This document shows positions 1 through 10,558 of a stretch of DNA of 64,000 bases, piece after piece. This DNA comes from Monosiga brevicollis MX1. Taxonomy: Eukaryota > Opisthokonta > Choanoflagellata > Craspedida > Salpingoecidae. The position numbers were made by a program, and so were the translations under genes. The stretch spans positions 277,021 to 341,020 of the forward strand of contig NW_001865068.1 in NCBI RefSeq assembly GCF_000002865.3, in the 5' to 3' direction. The notes below the pieces were generated by a model that had not been told where the DNA came from, ran no database searches, and worked only from the letters and a program-made list of their open reading frames with translations. How positions within the stretch are numbered: the stretch's first letter is position 1; every line of letters starts with the position of its first letter.

Positions 1-2
1 TT

Positions 3-506
3 GCGGCCGACTGGCCCTATGGCCGTGGCTGCTACGTGTCGGAGGATCGTGGCTTTATCATCTGGGTGGGTGAGGAAGACCACCTGCGCATCATGTGCAT
101 GCGCAAGGGTACGGTGCTGAACGAGGTGTTTGACCGCCTGAAGACGGCGCTGGACGTGGTCAACGACATTGAGGGCCTGTCCTTTGCCATGTCACCCGAC
201 TACGGTGTGGTGACGAGCTGCCCGACCAACCTGGGCACGGGCATGCGCGCGAGCGTGCACATTGGCCTGCCCAACCTGACGGCGGATGGCACGGATGCAA
301 AGGCCAAGGAGGTGTGCCGCCCGCTGGGCCTGTCGGTGCGTGGCATCGGCGGCGAGCACACGCCAATTGGCGAGGGCGGGGTGTGCGACATTTCGCCTAG
401 CGCACGCTTCTGCATAACGGAAGCTCAGATTATCACGGCCCTGTACACGGGCATCAAGCTTCTCAAGGAGGAGGAGGACAAGGCTGGAGAGGCGTCATCA
501 GCATGA
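3..506 (+). CDS. Phosphagen (arginine/creatine) kinase, C-terminal part
   Basis: This enzyme would transfer the phosphoryl group between ATP and a guanidino substrate (arginine or creatine type) to buffer cellular ATP. The reading frame is open from the window edge, so the N-terminal domain and the substrate-specificity loop lie outside. About 167 residues of the ATP:guanido phosphotransferase domain are visible. They begin with a DWPYGRG segment and continue with the hallmark WVGEEDHLRIM block. The active-site Cys is in TSCPTNLGTGMRASVHI, followed by the RGIGGEHT flexible-loop region. The conserved Cys and the following Asn/Thr are intact, so the protein looks catalytically competent. The last exon is uninterrupted and ends with an acidic KEEEDKAGEASSA tail. 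Whether the substrate is arginine or creatine cannot be decided from this fragment. Family assignment is very secure. Confidence 0.95.
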   Translation, partial: AADWPYGRGCYVSEDRGFIIWVGEEDHLRIMCMRKGTVLNEVFDRLKTALDVVNDIEGLSFAMSPDYGVVTSCPTNLGTGMRASVHIGLPNLTADGTDAKAKEVCRPLGLSVRGIGGEHTPIGEGGVCDISPSARFCITEAQIITALYTGIKLLKEEEDKAGEASSA

Positions 507-1393
507 ACCATGAGCGTGAATTTATGTCACCAGCCAACTGCATGTGGGGCCCGCTGTGCCCCGTGTTGTGTCTTGGATATGCAAAGCTGTCACCCTGGCC
601 CGATGGCCGGAAATTGAAGTTTCTAATGGTATGAAAAGAGATTTGGTAAAATTACAGCATCAAAGGGTCTCAGAACGGCGGCACCGCACTCCATACAGCT
701 TCCAAACACACAAGAAACACGACGCACGATTTACACAATCCCAAACATGGAGCTGTTGAAGTGGGCAGTTGACATGTGGAAACAAATCACAACCCCACCC
801 GCACGCATCAACGCCACAGATTGAAAATGAACACAAAGTAGCTGCACACGCGACCAACAATTGTGGGGCACTCACACGGGGCAATGCCAGGTGCGCAGCT
901 TGCAAGGGGGTAGCCGGGTAGATGGGAGACCAAAGGGCGGACAATGACCCAATTAGCGAAAGAGCCACCGTCTTGTTTGACAACACACCAATAAGCATAC
1001 AAGCACAGCGCCACGACAAGTCAGTCTCTGACCCGATATGAAGTCTTCAAGTCCTCAAACAGCTATGCAAGAGTGTGCGCAGCACAGGTTGCATAGCTGT
1101 TGGGGACGAGCATTGGCTTGTATAAGGGCGGGTACATGACACAGATAAAACAAACACACAAGAACAGCATGGGGAGCTGGAAAATGCGACAATAAAAGGC
1201 AACGACGAAGAAGCGGGACTATGGCCCGGAGCAAAAAAAAAAAAAAAGAAAAACTGATCATCACAAGGACAACAAAAAACACAAACTACCGACGACACAC
1301 CGCGGGAACAAAGGCACTGGAGAAGAACTTTAAAAAGACAGCACGAAAGATGAATGAAGTTGACAGAGAGTGCTCTGTCCAGGGCCTTCTGGC
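507..1393. other. Intergenic region between convergent genes
   Basis: This stretch would hold the 3' UTRs of the phosphagen kinase and of the minus-strand Cys-rich gene. It contains an A-rich run near 1233-1252. Short open frames are present on both strands but none shows family motifs or codon structure that I can support. Confidence 0.5.
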
Positions 1394-2938
1394 TTAGTTG
1401 AGCGTTGCATAGGCTTTGCGTTTGCGCCGCTGGTTCAGCTTCACGGCTCCGAACAAAACCACCATGATGAGGACAAGGCCACAGGCACACGCCGCAATGA
1501 TCCAGCCAGACTTTGATGTTTGTGGTCTAATGCGTCAAAGAGAGGGGATAAAGGCATCATGAGGTAAGAGACGGTAATGAGAATACCATGCGGTTGTGGC
1601 TTGGCTTGAAAAGTGCATCTGGCCCTTTTTGCGCGAGAGGTTTACATGACAGTACGACGCACTGACCTCTCACAAGCCGGGATGTTGGAGTTTTGAAGCA
1701 AGCTGAGTTCGCCCGGAAGGGAGGCTAGGTGATTGGCTTGGCATTGGTTGACAGAAAGTTCTGAAAGAGCCTGGCCACAGCCGGTGCTGCAATCGGAGGA
1801 GTTGCAATAAGTCACCGTGTAGGTGGTGATATTGCTGTCCGGCTTTGGAGTATCCTGGGTAAAGTAGTAGGAAAACCCTGAGCTCGAGGGAAAGAGCTTG
1901 ACGGCTTGACAACTCGAAGGGTCTTCGGCAAGAGTGATGGCAAACAGCAGAGAGGTGCAGTTGACATCGTGGTGGCACATGACCGCGTCCGACGTGAGTG
2001 TCTGCAAAGCCGTAATGCCCGAGGAGTTGGTGACCACGTAGGGGCCCACACAGCTCTCCTCCTTGTATGGAGCAAAGGCGACAGAGAATTGATGTTGGTG
2101 TTCTGTGCGCAAGCGTGCAGGGTGGGCCGGGTATGCGCGTGTGAGCCTTGAAGCCGTTCCTATGCTCGCTGTTTTTTGTTTTTTTTGTTTTTCGTTAGTT
2201 GTTCAAAATTGCATTGTATCCGCTATCGCGGCTACCGCCATTGAGGATGGCCGACTCACCGCCACTTGTGACAGGAACGGACATGCAATCATGCATGTCA
2301 AGCTGGGTGCGATCGTAGTCACAGCTGAAGCAAGCCAGGGCAGGGTGGGCGCATGGCACGGCGTGTCAGGAGAAATACAAGCTCAAGTGCCAAGTGTCAA
2401 GGGCAGCCGGGTATCGGCCACAAGAAAAAAAAAAGCGGGAAAAAAAAAACGAGAAACAGACTTGGTGCACTCTGGGTCGGCGCAACCCGCATTGAAGCGG
2501 CGGACAACTTTGCCATCGGGGGAGAGCTCAAGGCGATAGTAGGATTGGCCAAAAAGTGCAAATAGGTCGGATGAGGCACACGCTGCGCCCGTTTCCTGAA
2601 CGACGACCGAAGTCATCATCATGCCGGTCTCACCGAGACCACATTGCCTGTGCAGATGAAAGATGCAAAATGCAGGTGTTTGTATTGTGAGAGTGAGGAG
2701 GCCAAGTTGCGCTGGCTGAAAAACATGCGCACCGAAGCCCTAGCATGTCAGGGCACGGGTGCCAACGGGGGGGAGGGGCAGGGACGCACATGTTGTTGGC
2801 GCCAATGGCGTTGAAGAGGCTGATCCAGACCTTGCGGGCACCGGCTTGTTTGACGGTATCAGAGTAGTTGGGCTTGAAGGAGCAGGTGCTTGATTGGGCA
2901 GCCGCAGCCGCAAGCAGAAGCGTCACCAGTTGTGCCAT
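1394..2938 (-). CDS. Cys-rich secreted/type I membrane protein, unknown family
   Basis: I do not recognise the family. The start at 2938 opens a classical signal peptide (MAQLVTLLLAAAAAQSS), followed by a Cys-bearing ectodomain. At least five exons can be joined: about 2790-2938; 2430-2655 (begins QCGLGETGMMMTSV); about 2235-2335 (CDYDRTQLDMHDCMSVPV); 1670-2110; and a last exon to 1394. The last exon encodes a transmembrane helix (GWIIAACACGLVLIMVVLFG) and a short basic tail (KLNQRRKRKAYATLN). Several N-glycosylation sequons (NSS, NCT, NIT) lie in the 1670-2110 exon. Cys spacing suggests a repeated module: CADPECT plus CDYDRTQLDMHDC in one place, YCNSSDCSTGC plus LSVNQC in another. Topology is well supported; function (adhesion, receptor or surface coat) is not determinable. 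Confidence 0.6.
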
Positions 2939-4066
2939 GGCCTGGACGCGAGTTGAGCGCCAGCTTGACGTGCCGTTGCGCAACATTCTGGAGTGTTGAA
3001 GAGGAAGAAGAACAGAAACTTTGCAGGCCACGGGTCACCGTGTTGTTGCCAAAACGAGCAGAATGAACCGAAGCAGTTCCTCTGCACCACCAATCGCCGT
3101 GCGTTTGGTTGAGCTGTGGACCAACTGCGCGTCAATCCAAGACTTGATCACAGAAGCGACGCGTTCTTGAACCTGCGTTGCGTGCGCTATCAGCAGAGGG
3201 TCTTGCCCACAATGATATGGAGCATGTGGTCTGGGACCTCGTCCAGCAAAGGTCGTGGTGTCACAACGCGCGAGACGTTGCACCGAATCAGACCCGGACG
3301 GGAAGGACTCGAGCGCCTTGACATGTGAATGCAGGCAGCCAACACGATCTTGCACGAGCCCGGATGAGCTTGAAAAAAAATGGTGGGGGGGGGGTGGGGG
3401 GGTGGGGCTTGTCGCCTCCGGTTAGCGACGAGCAATCACAGACACACAGACGCTGCTACGGCAGCTACGGCAGCAGCACCCGATACGTTATCCATAGACG
3501 GTCAAGTTGCCGATTTGACGGGCTGCCATTGACCAGATCCCGTCAAACAAAAGACGCTTTCCGACAATGACAATCATACAACAAAACAACAAAAGGGAAA
3601 AGAAAGAAAAAAAACACGAGAGAGAGAGAGAGAGAGAGACAGAGCGAGAGAGAGAGAGACAGAGAGAGAGACAAAAAAAGAGTCTGTGTGTGTGTGTGTG
3701 TGTGTGTGTTGTGTGTGTTTGAGAGAGAAGAAGTGTGATTTGGCGCGCTGTTGTCTCGCGCGCTGCGTGTGAATTGTCAACAAAACCCACAGTTTCGCGC
3801 CAAGCGGCCCACAGGAAGGTGGACGATGACATTTGGTAACAGGCCTTTTGTGTGATCTTTTGTGCGTTTGTGAATTGATTTAGGATGAAAAGATTGCTTG
3901 CAGGCATTTGTATTTCACCAGCCGAACAACAACTGTTGTCACTAACAGTTGGACTTTTCAGAGGTTCGTTCTCTGGCTCTCTGCGTCTCTGGCTCTGTCT
4001 CTGTCTTGCGAGGCCTCCCTGGCTCACTGCCATTGGCCTCAGTGAGGATCAAGAGCCCAGGGGCGG

Positions 4067-4105
<39 letters not shown>

Positions 4106-4323
4106 AATGACGGCTGTGACTGCTTGTGGTCCTCATCGATTGCGGTCGGGGTTAACATGGCCGGCTCAAGTTGACCTCACGTTGTGTTGTTGCCCGCTTT
4201 TTCGAACTATGTATGCGATTCATCAGCTACTTTGCTAGGGTTTGCTGAGCCGAGGCGTTGTTTGAGGGTGGTAGATTGGCTCGTTGCCTTTTGAGAAAGA
4301 CGCCTGGATACATAACAGACACC
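2939..4323. other. Intergenic region with microsatellites
   Basis: This is a divergent region between the Cys-rich gene (-) and the EF-hand gene (+). It carries a poly-G run near 3385, a GA tract at about 3618-3671, a GT tract at about 3684-3718 and a second GT tract at about 4070-4102. Long open frames here on the minus strand are by-products of the repeats. No gene is supported. Confidence 0.55.
3618..3718. repeat. Compound (GA)n/(GT)n microsatellite
   Basis: The stretch is runs of GA dinucleotides interrupted by CA, followed by an uninterrupted GT run. It is seen directly in the sequence. Confidence 0.9.
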
Positions 4324-4959
4324 ATGGCAAGTGCCCAAGAGCTGGTCCAGGACATCTTCCGCCGGGCGGATAAGAATGACAACGGCCGCCTATCCCTTGA
4401 GGAGCTGCGTGACTTTTTGGGTGAGGATGAACTGAACGAGGAAGAATTTTTGGCGCTCTTCAACTCGATCGATGCTGATCATTCGGGATCGATCGATACG
4501 ACTGAACTGGCGACCTATTTCCAGCAGCACTGGGGTGATTTTGGGCACATGTTTCATGCCATCACTTCCATTCACGAGCCACTGGCGCAATGCCTGACGC
4601 ACACTTACAACGTGCATCAGAATGGCTCGCCGTCTGATCGCGCCATGGCACGCATGTTTGCCCGTGAGATTGGCGGTCACCTAGAGCAAATTGTGGATCA
4701 GCTCGAGCTTGCTCATCGCGCCATGGCCCCGGAAGATGAGCCCCGCGGTCGGGCCGGCCGCGTTGTCCGTCAGATTGAGGTCTATGCCGACGAAGCGGCA
4801 AGCCAGCTTCATGATGTCGAGGCGCGTATTGCTGCCGCCGTGCGCGAGGCCGTTCACGAGGCCCAGGCAAATCAGAATCAGTGGGCCGTGCCGGCAAGTC
4901 TGGCCCTGCTAGGCCTCGGCCTGGCCGCCGTCGCCTTTCGCCTCGTCCACAAGCCTTGA
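4324..4959 (+). CDS. EF-hand protein with C-terminal membrane anchor
   Basis: This 211-residue, apparently single-exon protein has a start in good context (ACCATGG). The N-terminal third carries a pair of EF-hands. Loop 1 is DKNDNGRLSLEE (about residues 18-29) and loop 2 is DADHSGSIDTTE (about 52-63). Both have the canonical Asp/Asn/Ser at positions 1, 3 and 5, Gly at 6 and Glu at 12, so Ca2+ binding is expected. The middle is helical and charged and probably coiled-coil (HLEQIVDQLELAHRAM, then RIAAAVREAVHEAQ). The C-terminus is a hydrophobic helix (VPASLALLGLGLAAVAF) followed by RLVHKP, typical of a tail-anchored protein. The EF pair plus helical region recalls NECAB-type proteins, but the tail anchor is not part of that family. 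A Ca2+ sensor on the ER or mitochondrial outer membrane is an inference. Confidence 0.8.
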   Translation: MASAQELVQDIFRRADKNDNGRLSLEELRDFLGEDELNEEEFLALFNSIDADHSGSIDTTELATYFQQHWGDFGHMFHAITSIHEPLAQCLTHTYNVHQNGSPSDRAMARMFAREIGGHLEQIVDQLELAHRAMAPEDEPRGRAGRVVRQIEVYADEAASQLHDVEARIAAAVREAVHEAQANQNQWAVPASLALLGLGLAAVAFRLVHKP

Positions 4960-5793
4960 GGATGCCTTGTACGACAGAGCCCTCTCAGCTACCCGATTAT
5001 CCTATCAACCCCTACCCGGCACAGCACCAACGTCTTGTCGTGACATGTGAATACACCCGCATCAGTCCCTTTTCGTTTTTTTTTTTTTTTTAAAAAAAAG
5101 ATGGTGTTGTTGCTGTGCTGTTGTGAAAGCGGGCACCACTGATGCTTCATCTAAACATGACGACTTGGGGTGCTGCGTTTGTTTGACTGACTGTGAGTTT
5201 GTTTAACCCCCTCTTCCAATCGACTACCATCCTCTTCTTATCCTCCTCCTCATCACCTCCTCATGCTCCTAATCCTCCTCCTCATCCTCCTCATCATCTC
5301 CTGCTCACCCTCATTTCTTCCGTCCCCATCCCCACGTTACATATGTACCATTATTACCACCGCATCTGAAAATCCTCTCTCATTCAATTCTCTCTCTCTC
5401 TCTCTCAAACTCTCAAACTCTCTCTCAAACTCTCTCTCTCTTTCTCCCTCAAACTCTCTCTCTCTCTCTCTCTCTCTCTAAACTCTCAAACTCTCTCTCT
5501 CTCTCTCTCTCTCTCCCTCAAACTCTCTCTCTCTCTCAAACTCTCAAACTCTCTCAAACTCTCAAACTCTGCATTTCCTTCATCTCTCTCTTCCCTCTCT
5601 CTCTTCTCTCTCTGTGTGTCAGTGAACGGGCTCCTGTTGGTGGTGGTCAGAGGCCCCCCCATCCCGCGGCCTTGGCTCTGTTGACTCACACGCTTCGGCG
5701 GTAGCCATTGGGACGCTGGTTGTTGTTGTTGTTGTTGTTGTGGCTCGTCTTTGCGCGGTGTGTGTGCTTGCTGTCTTGTTGACACCAGCCAGC
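4960..5793. other. Intergenic/5' region of the MINDY-like gene
   Basis: The region contains a T-run followed by an A-run near 5077-5099 and CCTCCT-rich sequence around 5230-5300. A long TC tract with AAACTCTC interruptions (5389-5612) and a GTT repeat (5719-5740) lie just upstream of the start. No gene is supported. Confidence 0.6.
5389..5612. repeat. (TC)n tract with AAACTC interruptions
   Basis: This is a polypyrimidine microsatellite on the plus strand in which CT dinucleotide runs are punctuated by AAACTC. It lies about 180 bp upstream of the MINDY-like start codon. Confidence 0.9.
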
Positions 5794-8176
5794 ATGGCAG
5801 ATCAGCAAGCGAGCATTTCGGAGGTCTCCCAGTGGTTGGAACAGACCGGCCACGCGGACCAGCCGCTAGGTGTGATGAAGCTTCTGCACACCTCCCGGCA
5901 GCCTTGAATGGAACCTCATGTGCCATCCTCATCACTTTATGTGCCATCCTGTCGGCCCCACCTGCTAGGCCTCGACCATGACCTTGAATTTGACGATGAT
6001 GCGGAGGTCAAGGAAGCCCCCTCAACTAGTCTTGCTTCCTCCGAAGCCGTTCCCCCCTCCCCCTCGGTGGCCCTCCAGTCCTCTCTTGCCTCCGAGGACC
6101 TCGCCATGATCCAGGACATGGCCCAAGCCATGGGCGACAATGAGGCCATGGACGCCCTCAAGAACCGCAAAGCTCCCGCTAGCACTGAACCAGCACCCCT
6201 GGCAGCCGTTCGCCCACCTTCAGATTCCGCCATGGCCCTTGGCGCGCAGGCCGGCGCCGCTGACGTGGTGGGTTTTTAATGTCGGCCATGAGTCTTTTCT
6301 CGCCTTACCTTGTCCCTTCCCCCTCCTCTCCACTCCAGCTTGATGAGCTTGATGAGCAGCTCATATGGACACGGCCAAATGTTTGTGCAACGCCTCCATA
6401 TCCGCAAACAGGCCTCGCCGCCAGTACAGGCTGTTTTGGACGCCTCGGGTCCCCAAGATCAGTTTCCCGTGCGCTGGTTTAAGTTTCAAAACGAAACGAC
6501 ACCACTCCTCTGTAAGAAAGCACCTTGCTCCCTGCCAAAGCAAGGGCCTTATTGATCGTCAATCGTCAACGCCGCAGAAGCCGAGGTGAATCAATTGGCT
6601 CGCGCTCACCTCAAGGCTGGTGCACGCCCGCCTAGGCCAAAATGCTAATGGCCCATGTCCACTCCTCGCCGTCTGCAACGTTCTATTTTTACGCCACCGC
6701 CTAATCTTGGCCCCAAGCACGCCCTCCGTCTCCTTTGAGCACCTCGTACAACTTCTCTCCAGCTATCTCCTGGACGAAGACACCTCAAGCATGAGTGAGG
6801 AGGAGCGCGTCAATCGCGAAGCGGCCATGATGAGTCTCATGGATCGTTTCCCCAAACTTCTTCGAGGGTGCGTGCGCGTGTCCTTCACTCATCCTGCGTC
6901 TGCCCTACCGACCAACGCTTTGACCTGGCTGGGGCTCAGCTCACAAATTTTCAGCCCTGCCCATTCCTGTGGCCATCAACTCACTTCCACCTGTTCTGTT
7001 TTGAACCTTGTCAGCCTGGATGTCAACCCTCGGTTCAGCAAGCCCGATGCCTTTGAGTTTACGCCCGAGCTTGCAGTATTTGATCTCTTTCATGTTCCGT
7101 AGGTCTCCTTCATGATCTTCTCTTTTCTTACCACGGTTGCACCTCGTCTGGCTTCGCGAAGCGACGCCAAGCTCGCAGTGCGCACCCACGCTCAAGCTCC
7201 GATGATCGACTCCGTTTCTCGTAGTCTGTATCATGGGTGGTTGGTCGATCCTCAAGAGAAAGCTGTTCATGAAAAGCTCGCGCACCTCACCTACAACCAG
7301 GCCGTGAGCCTCTTGGCTGATAGCCAGAGCGATGAAGCCTCCCTTCTCGTGACCCAATGGCTCGATGACAACTCGTCCCAGGTACGCCAATGTGCTGAAA
7401 TCTGTGTAGCAAGCCACCTTTGGAAGACAGGCCCCGCATTGCCTCACCAAGCCTGCCCACGACGGACCATGATAGCTTTCTTATCACGGCTTGGCCGAAT
7501 TAAACCAGATCATGCCCGAGCAAGGCCTGGCCATATTCTTTCGCAACAATCACTTTAATGTTTTGCATAAAAATCACGGCGATCTTCTGCTCCTTGTCAC
7601 TGATGCTGCTTTTGCCTCCACCTCAGCCATCTGGGTATGTCAGCTGCGCTACGCACGTGTGCTTGCCGCAAGCATTGGCCCGCGCTTGTGCCGCTGTCGT
7701 CTGTGAGACCCGAGTCTTTTCTTACCTTGCTCCCCTCTGGTCGCCAACCACCTTGCCCACACCGAACCATCCACGCACACAAGGAAACTCTCATCAACAT
7801 TGAGAACGATGGCGCTTTTCTCAGTGACAGTTTCCAGATGGTGGAGCAACACGAGTCGGTCATGGCCGGCGATGCACCCAGTAGTGACGAAGCTCTAGCC
7901 CGTCAACTTCAGGACTTGGAATACCGTCAGCAAAACACAACAGCTGGTCCTGCCACACAAGCCGCCTCGCCCCATGTAGGCGGGCCTGTGTCCGATGCAG
8001 ATTTAGCTCGCCAACTCCAAGCGCAGGAGAACGCGCACGCGCAGAGGATTGCAGCTCAGCAGCAACAGCAGCAACAGCAACAGCGCGCACAGTCAACCCA
8101 GCACCAACACGCGGATCCTCATACAAGGGGCAAGAATCATAGGGGCAAAAGTAATACGGGCTGCATCATTTCATAG
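5794..8176 (+). CDS. MINDY: MINDY-1/2 (FAM63)-type deubiquitinase
   Basis: MINDY enzymes are cysteine deubiquitinases that trim K48-linked ubiquitin chains. The inferred first exon (MADQQASISEV...PLG) joins a disordered acidic exon at 5969. The catalytic domain follows across several exons. It reads FPVRWFKFQNETTPLL, then QNANGPCPLLAVCNVLFLRH with the oxyanion Gln and catalytic Cys. Next come LDVNPRF plus FEFTPELAVFDLF, LYHGWLVDPQ and LTYNQAVSLL, and finally IFFRNNHFNVL with the catalytic His. LLLVTD ends the core. The C-terminal exon holds two consecutive MIU-type ubiquitin-binding helices (DEALARQLQDLE and DADLARQLQAQE), a poly-Gln run and basic residues. It ends GCIIS, a CaaX-like prenylation box. 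Catalytic residues look intact. Exon joins around 6270-6600 are uncertain, but family identity is strong. Confidence 0.9.
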
Positions 8177-8509
8177 ATTTGGCGTTCAATGTAGCTTGAA
8201 GGATTCGTGGGCTACATGTCTATCTGACCTGGACTCAGAACTGGACACGGTGGATTGATTTGCATGTTCAGAATAGGATAACCAGTTAGGTTACGGCTCG
8301 GTTGACATGCCAGCTCAACCAGCTTTCTGTGAAATACCCTTGATACTGGACGATAAGAATCAATTTAATTTTATGATGATGCAATGGCAATGCGCAAGAG
8401 TGAATTGACAACGTGCAGGGGCGACATGGGCAAACAGATTAGAGGTCACTTATTCTAAGAAGAGTCGCCCCAAATAAGCACGCGTATCAATGAAGACGAT
8501 GCATTGCGA
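8177..8509. other. Convergent intergenic spacer
   Basis: This is AT-richer sequence between the MINDY-like gene (+) and the kinase gene (-). It presumably contains both 3' UTRs, and I see nothing else in it. Confidence 0.5.
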
Positions 8510-10285
8510 CTAGTCGTAATTGTTCACAAAGAAGCTGTGCGTGCGAATGCGGCCAATGTCGGGCCGTTGCTCTGGGTCCACCAACAGGCAGTGGGTGATA
8601 AGGTCCAAGACGTGGGCATCATCTATCAAGGTCTTGGGCCAGCTAGCCGTGATGACGTTGGCACGCCAGCGAGGATGCTCAGGCCGACCAAAAGGGAAGC
8701 TGCCAGTCCACAGGGTATATAGCAGGCAACCCAGCATCCAGATGTCCACCTTATGTGTATAGCTGTCGATGCCGCTCACCATCTCTGGCGCCCAAAAGGC
8801 CTACCGTACCATCAGCCCCATGTGATTGCGCAGGCAGGTGTGCAAGCCAAGTAGCAAGAATCCAAGAGGTCACGATGAGCATCCCGATGAGCGTCCCGAT
8901 GAGCGTCACAAGTCCAGACGATGGCGCAGGCAGAACCGACATAGACCCACCGTTGTGCCAATACGCGTGGAGAAGCTGCCCAGATCGGGCGGCACAACGC
9001 GAGCGCAACCTACGCATAGCCCGTGACAGTCAAGGAAAAGCAGCGAGGCGGTGCAAGATCAGAACATCAGGGGTTCAGAGTGGCGTACCAAAGTCGGCAA
9101 GCACAGCCGTATCCATGTCGTTTGCTTGCTTGAGCAGGATCTAAGTGGAGGACATGGCGATCAGCAGCCGGCCCTGCCACAATGTATCGATGATCTGAAT
9201 CAGATTGGTCTTGTGTGGGGGCGAGCGTACGTTTTCCAGCTTGAGATCGCGGTGGATAATGGCGTTTTCGTGCAAAATTTGCACCGCCAAAACGGTGCGC
9301 AGAAAAACGCGCTGCTTTTCGCTCTTTCTCAATGGCCCTCGCTCTGCGGGTGGCTGCACAACCAACTGGGCAAGCACAGCCGTGGTGTGGGTCAGGGCAA
9401 GAGCTCTTCAAGGTGTTTGTGTCAAAGATGCTCGCATTTGCGCTGGGCGATCCACACCATCGTCAGGCCTAAAATCCAGGGACAGGAGGCTGGTCAGACC
9501 AGCTTACCTCGAGCAGATCGGTTTCGTAGCGCAGCATGACAATGTACATGTCATCTTCATAGGGCGTATCTCGCCAGAAGATGTCATACATCTGAGGGGG
9601 GTGGGGCGCAAAATCCGTGCTCGCAAAAGATCAGTCTGAAGCGTGGGTACGGGTTTGTGCAACCAAGGGAAACCACACGCGACAAGACAACGGGTGTACT
9701 GATTGCACATAGTGACTGACCGAGCAAAAGAGGGGGCAGGACGCCACCCGGCGCAACATGTCTTGTTCGCGGCGTAGCTCAAGCCAGGGCGACTCGGGTC
9801 GACGAGGCAAATGTTCTCGTGCATGCTTCATGGGCACCAAGATCAAGGTTGACGCATGAGCGAATCAAGCTTGTAGAGGATCGGGCATGGCATGCCAGCT
9901 TTACGAGGGGCTGTTTGTCGCACCTGGAAAGAGACAACTTTTACGACGCAGGGCAAGTTGTCCGAGCGACGGACACAGCTACAAATGGGTCGGGGAGCCC
10001 AAGCGGTCAAAGTTCACAGTCAACTCAAAGTCTCAGTGCCAACAAAGCGTTGCGAGCGAGCAAATACTATGCGCAGGACCTGTAGACGCGTCCAAAGCCG
10101 CCATCATGCAACAGCTCTTGCTGCACGTATTTGGCCTTGAACTCCTCGACTGTATTGCATGGTACATTCAATGAGGCATGAGTCACCACGAACAGGCCCA
10201 TCTCACTTTCCTTTTCGGAAGCTGATCGCTGCAAAGCCAAGCATAAGCAGGTGAATCCCGACGAAGACGTACGCGGCGTCGCCAT
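8510..10285 (-). CDS. Serine/threonine protein kinase
   Basis: The protein is essentially one kinase domain spread over about seven exons. Order on the minus strand: Gly-rich loop LLHDGGFGRVYR (about 10090); an exon with the ATP-anchoring Lys (LILVPMKHAREHL) and a helix-C Glu (LRREQDMLRRVASCP, 9740-9850); MYDIFWRDTPYEDDMYIVML (about 9550-9595); catalytic loop IIHRDLKLEN (about 9240); ILLKQANDMDTAVLADFG (about 9085-9140). A small exon then gives CARVVPPDLGSF and TRIGTT, which joins AFWAPEM in the last exon. The C-lobe VDIWMLGCLLYTLWTGSFPF and LLVDPEQRPDIGRI complete the fold. HRD, DFG and APE motifs are all present, so the kinase is predicted active. The start at 10285 (MATPRTSSSG) is the most plausible, but an upstream Met is possible. 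Subfamily is not assignable by eye. The gene is divergent from the plexin-domain receptor. Confidence 0.85.
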
Positions 10286-10558
10286 CTTCTCCGATGCGGT
10301 CAGTGCGCGCTCACACACTCGTCCACGCACGGGCACACGAGCACGCGCGCGCTCTCTCTCTCTCAAAAAAAAAAAAATAAATAAATTTAAATTCAAACAT
10401 CGAGTTTATGTCTCAAATATTCAAGTTGATGTTCATTCACAAGGGCGCTTTACGTTGTGTTCGTGTCGGTGTTTCGGTAGATGATGAAGGTGGTCGATTT
10501 GTGGACCACCGCTCGGACGCCGCGCGCGGGAGGCGGTCGGGGCATTGGGGCGGAGAGG
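10286..10558. promoter_or_regulatory. Short divergent upstream region
   Basis: About 270 bp separate the inferred start codons of the kinase (-) and the plexin-domain receptor (+). The spacer contains a CT run followed by an A-run at about 10350-10376 and AT-rich sequence after it. A shared bidirectional promoter is inferred from the geometry only. Confidence 0.4.

Noticed and set aside
660-1490. Minus-strand frames of 119 and 147 residues
   Set aside because: They have no motifs, and part overlaps the real last exon of the Cys-rich gene in another frame, where a TM helix and stop are clear.
3488-4033. 181-residue minus-strand open frame
   Set aside because: The middle is translated GA/GT microsatellite (SLSLSL, THTHTH). 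The ends show no family motif and no splice context.
5486-5947. 153-residue minus-strand frame through the TC tract
   Set aside because: It is low-complexity RERERE translation and overlaps the first exon of the MINDY-like gene on the other strand.
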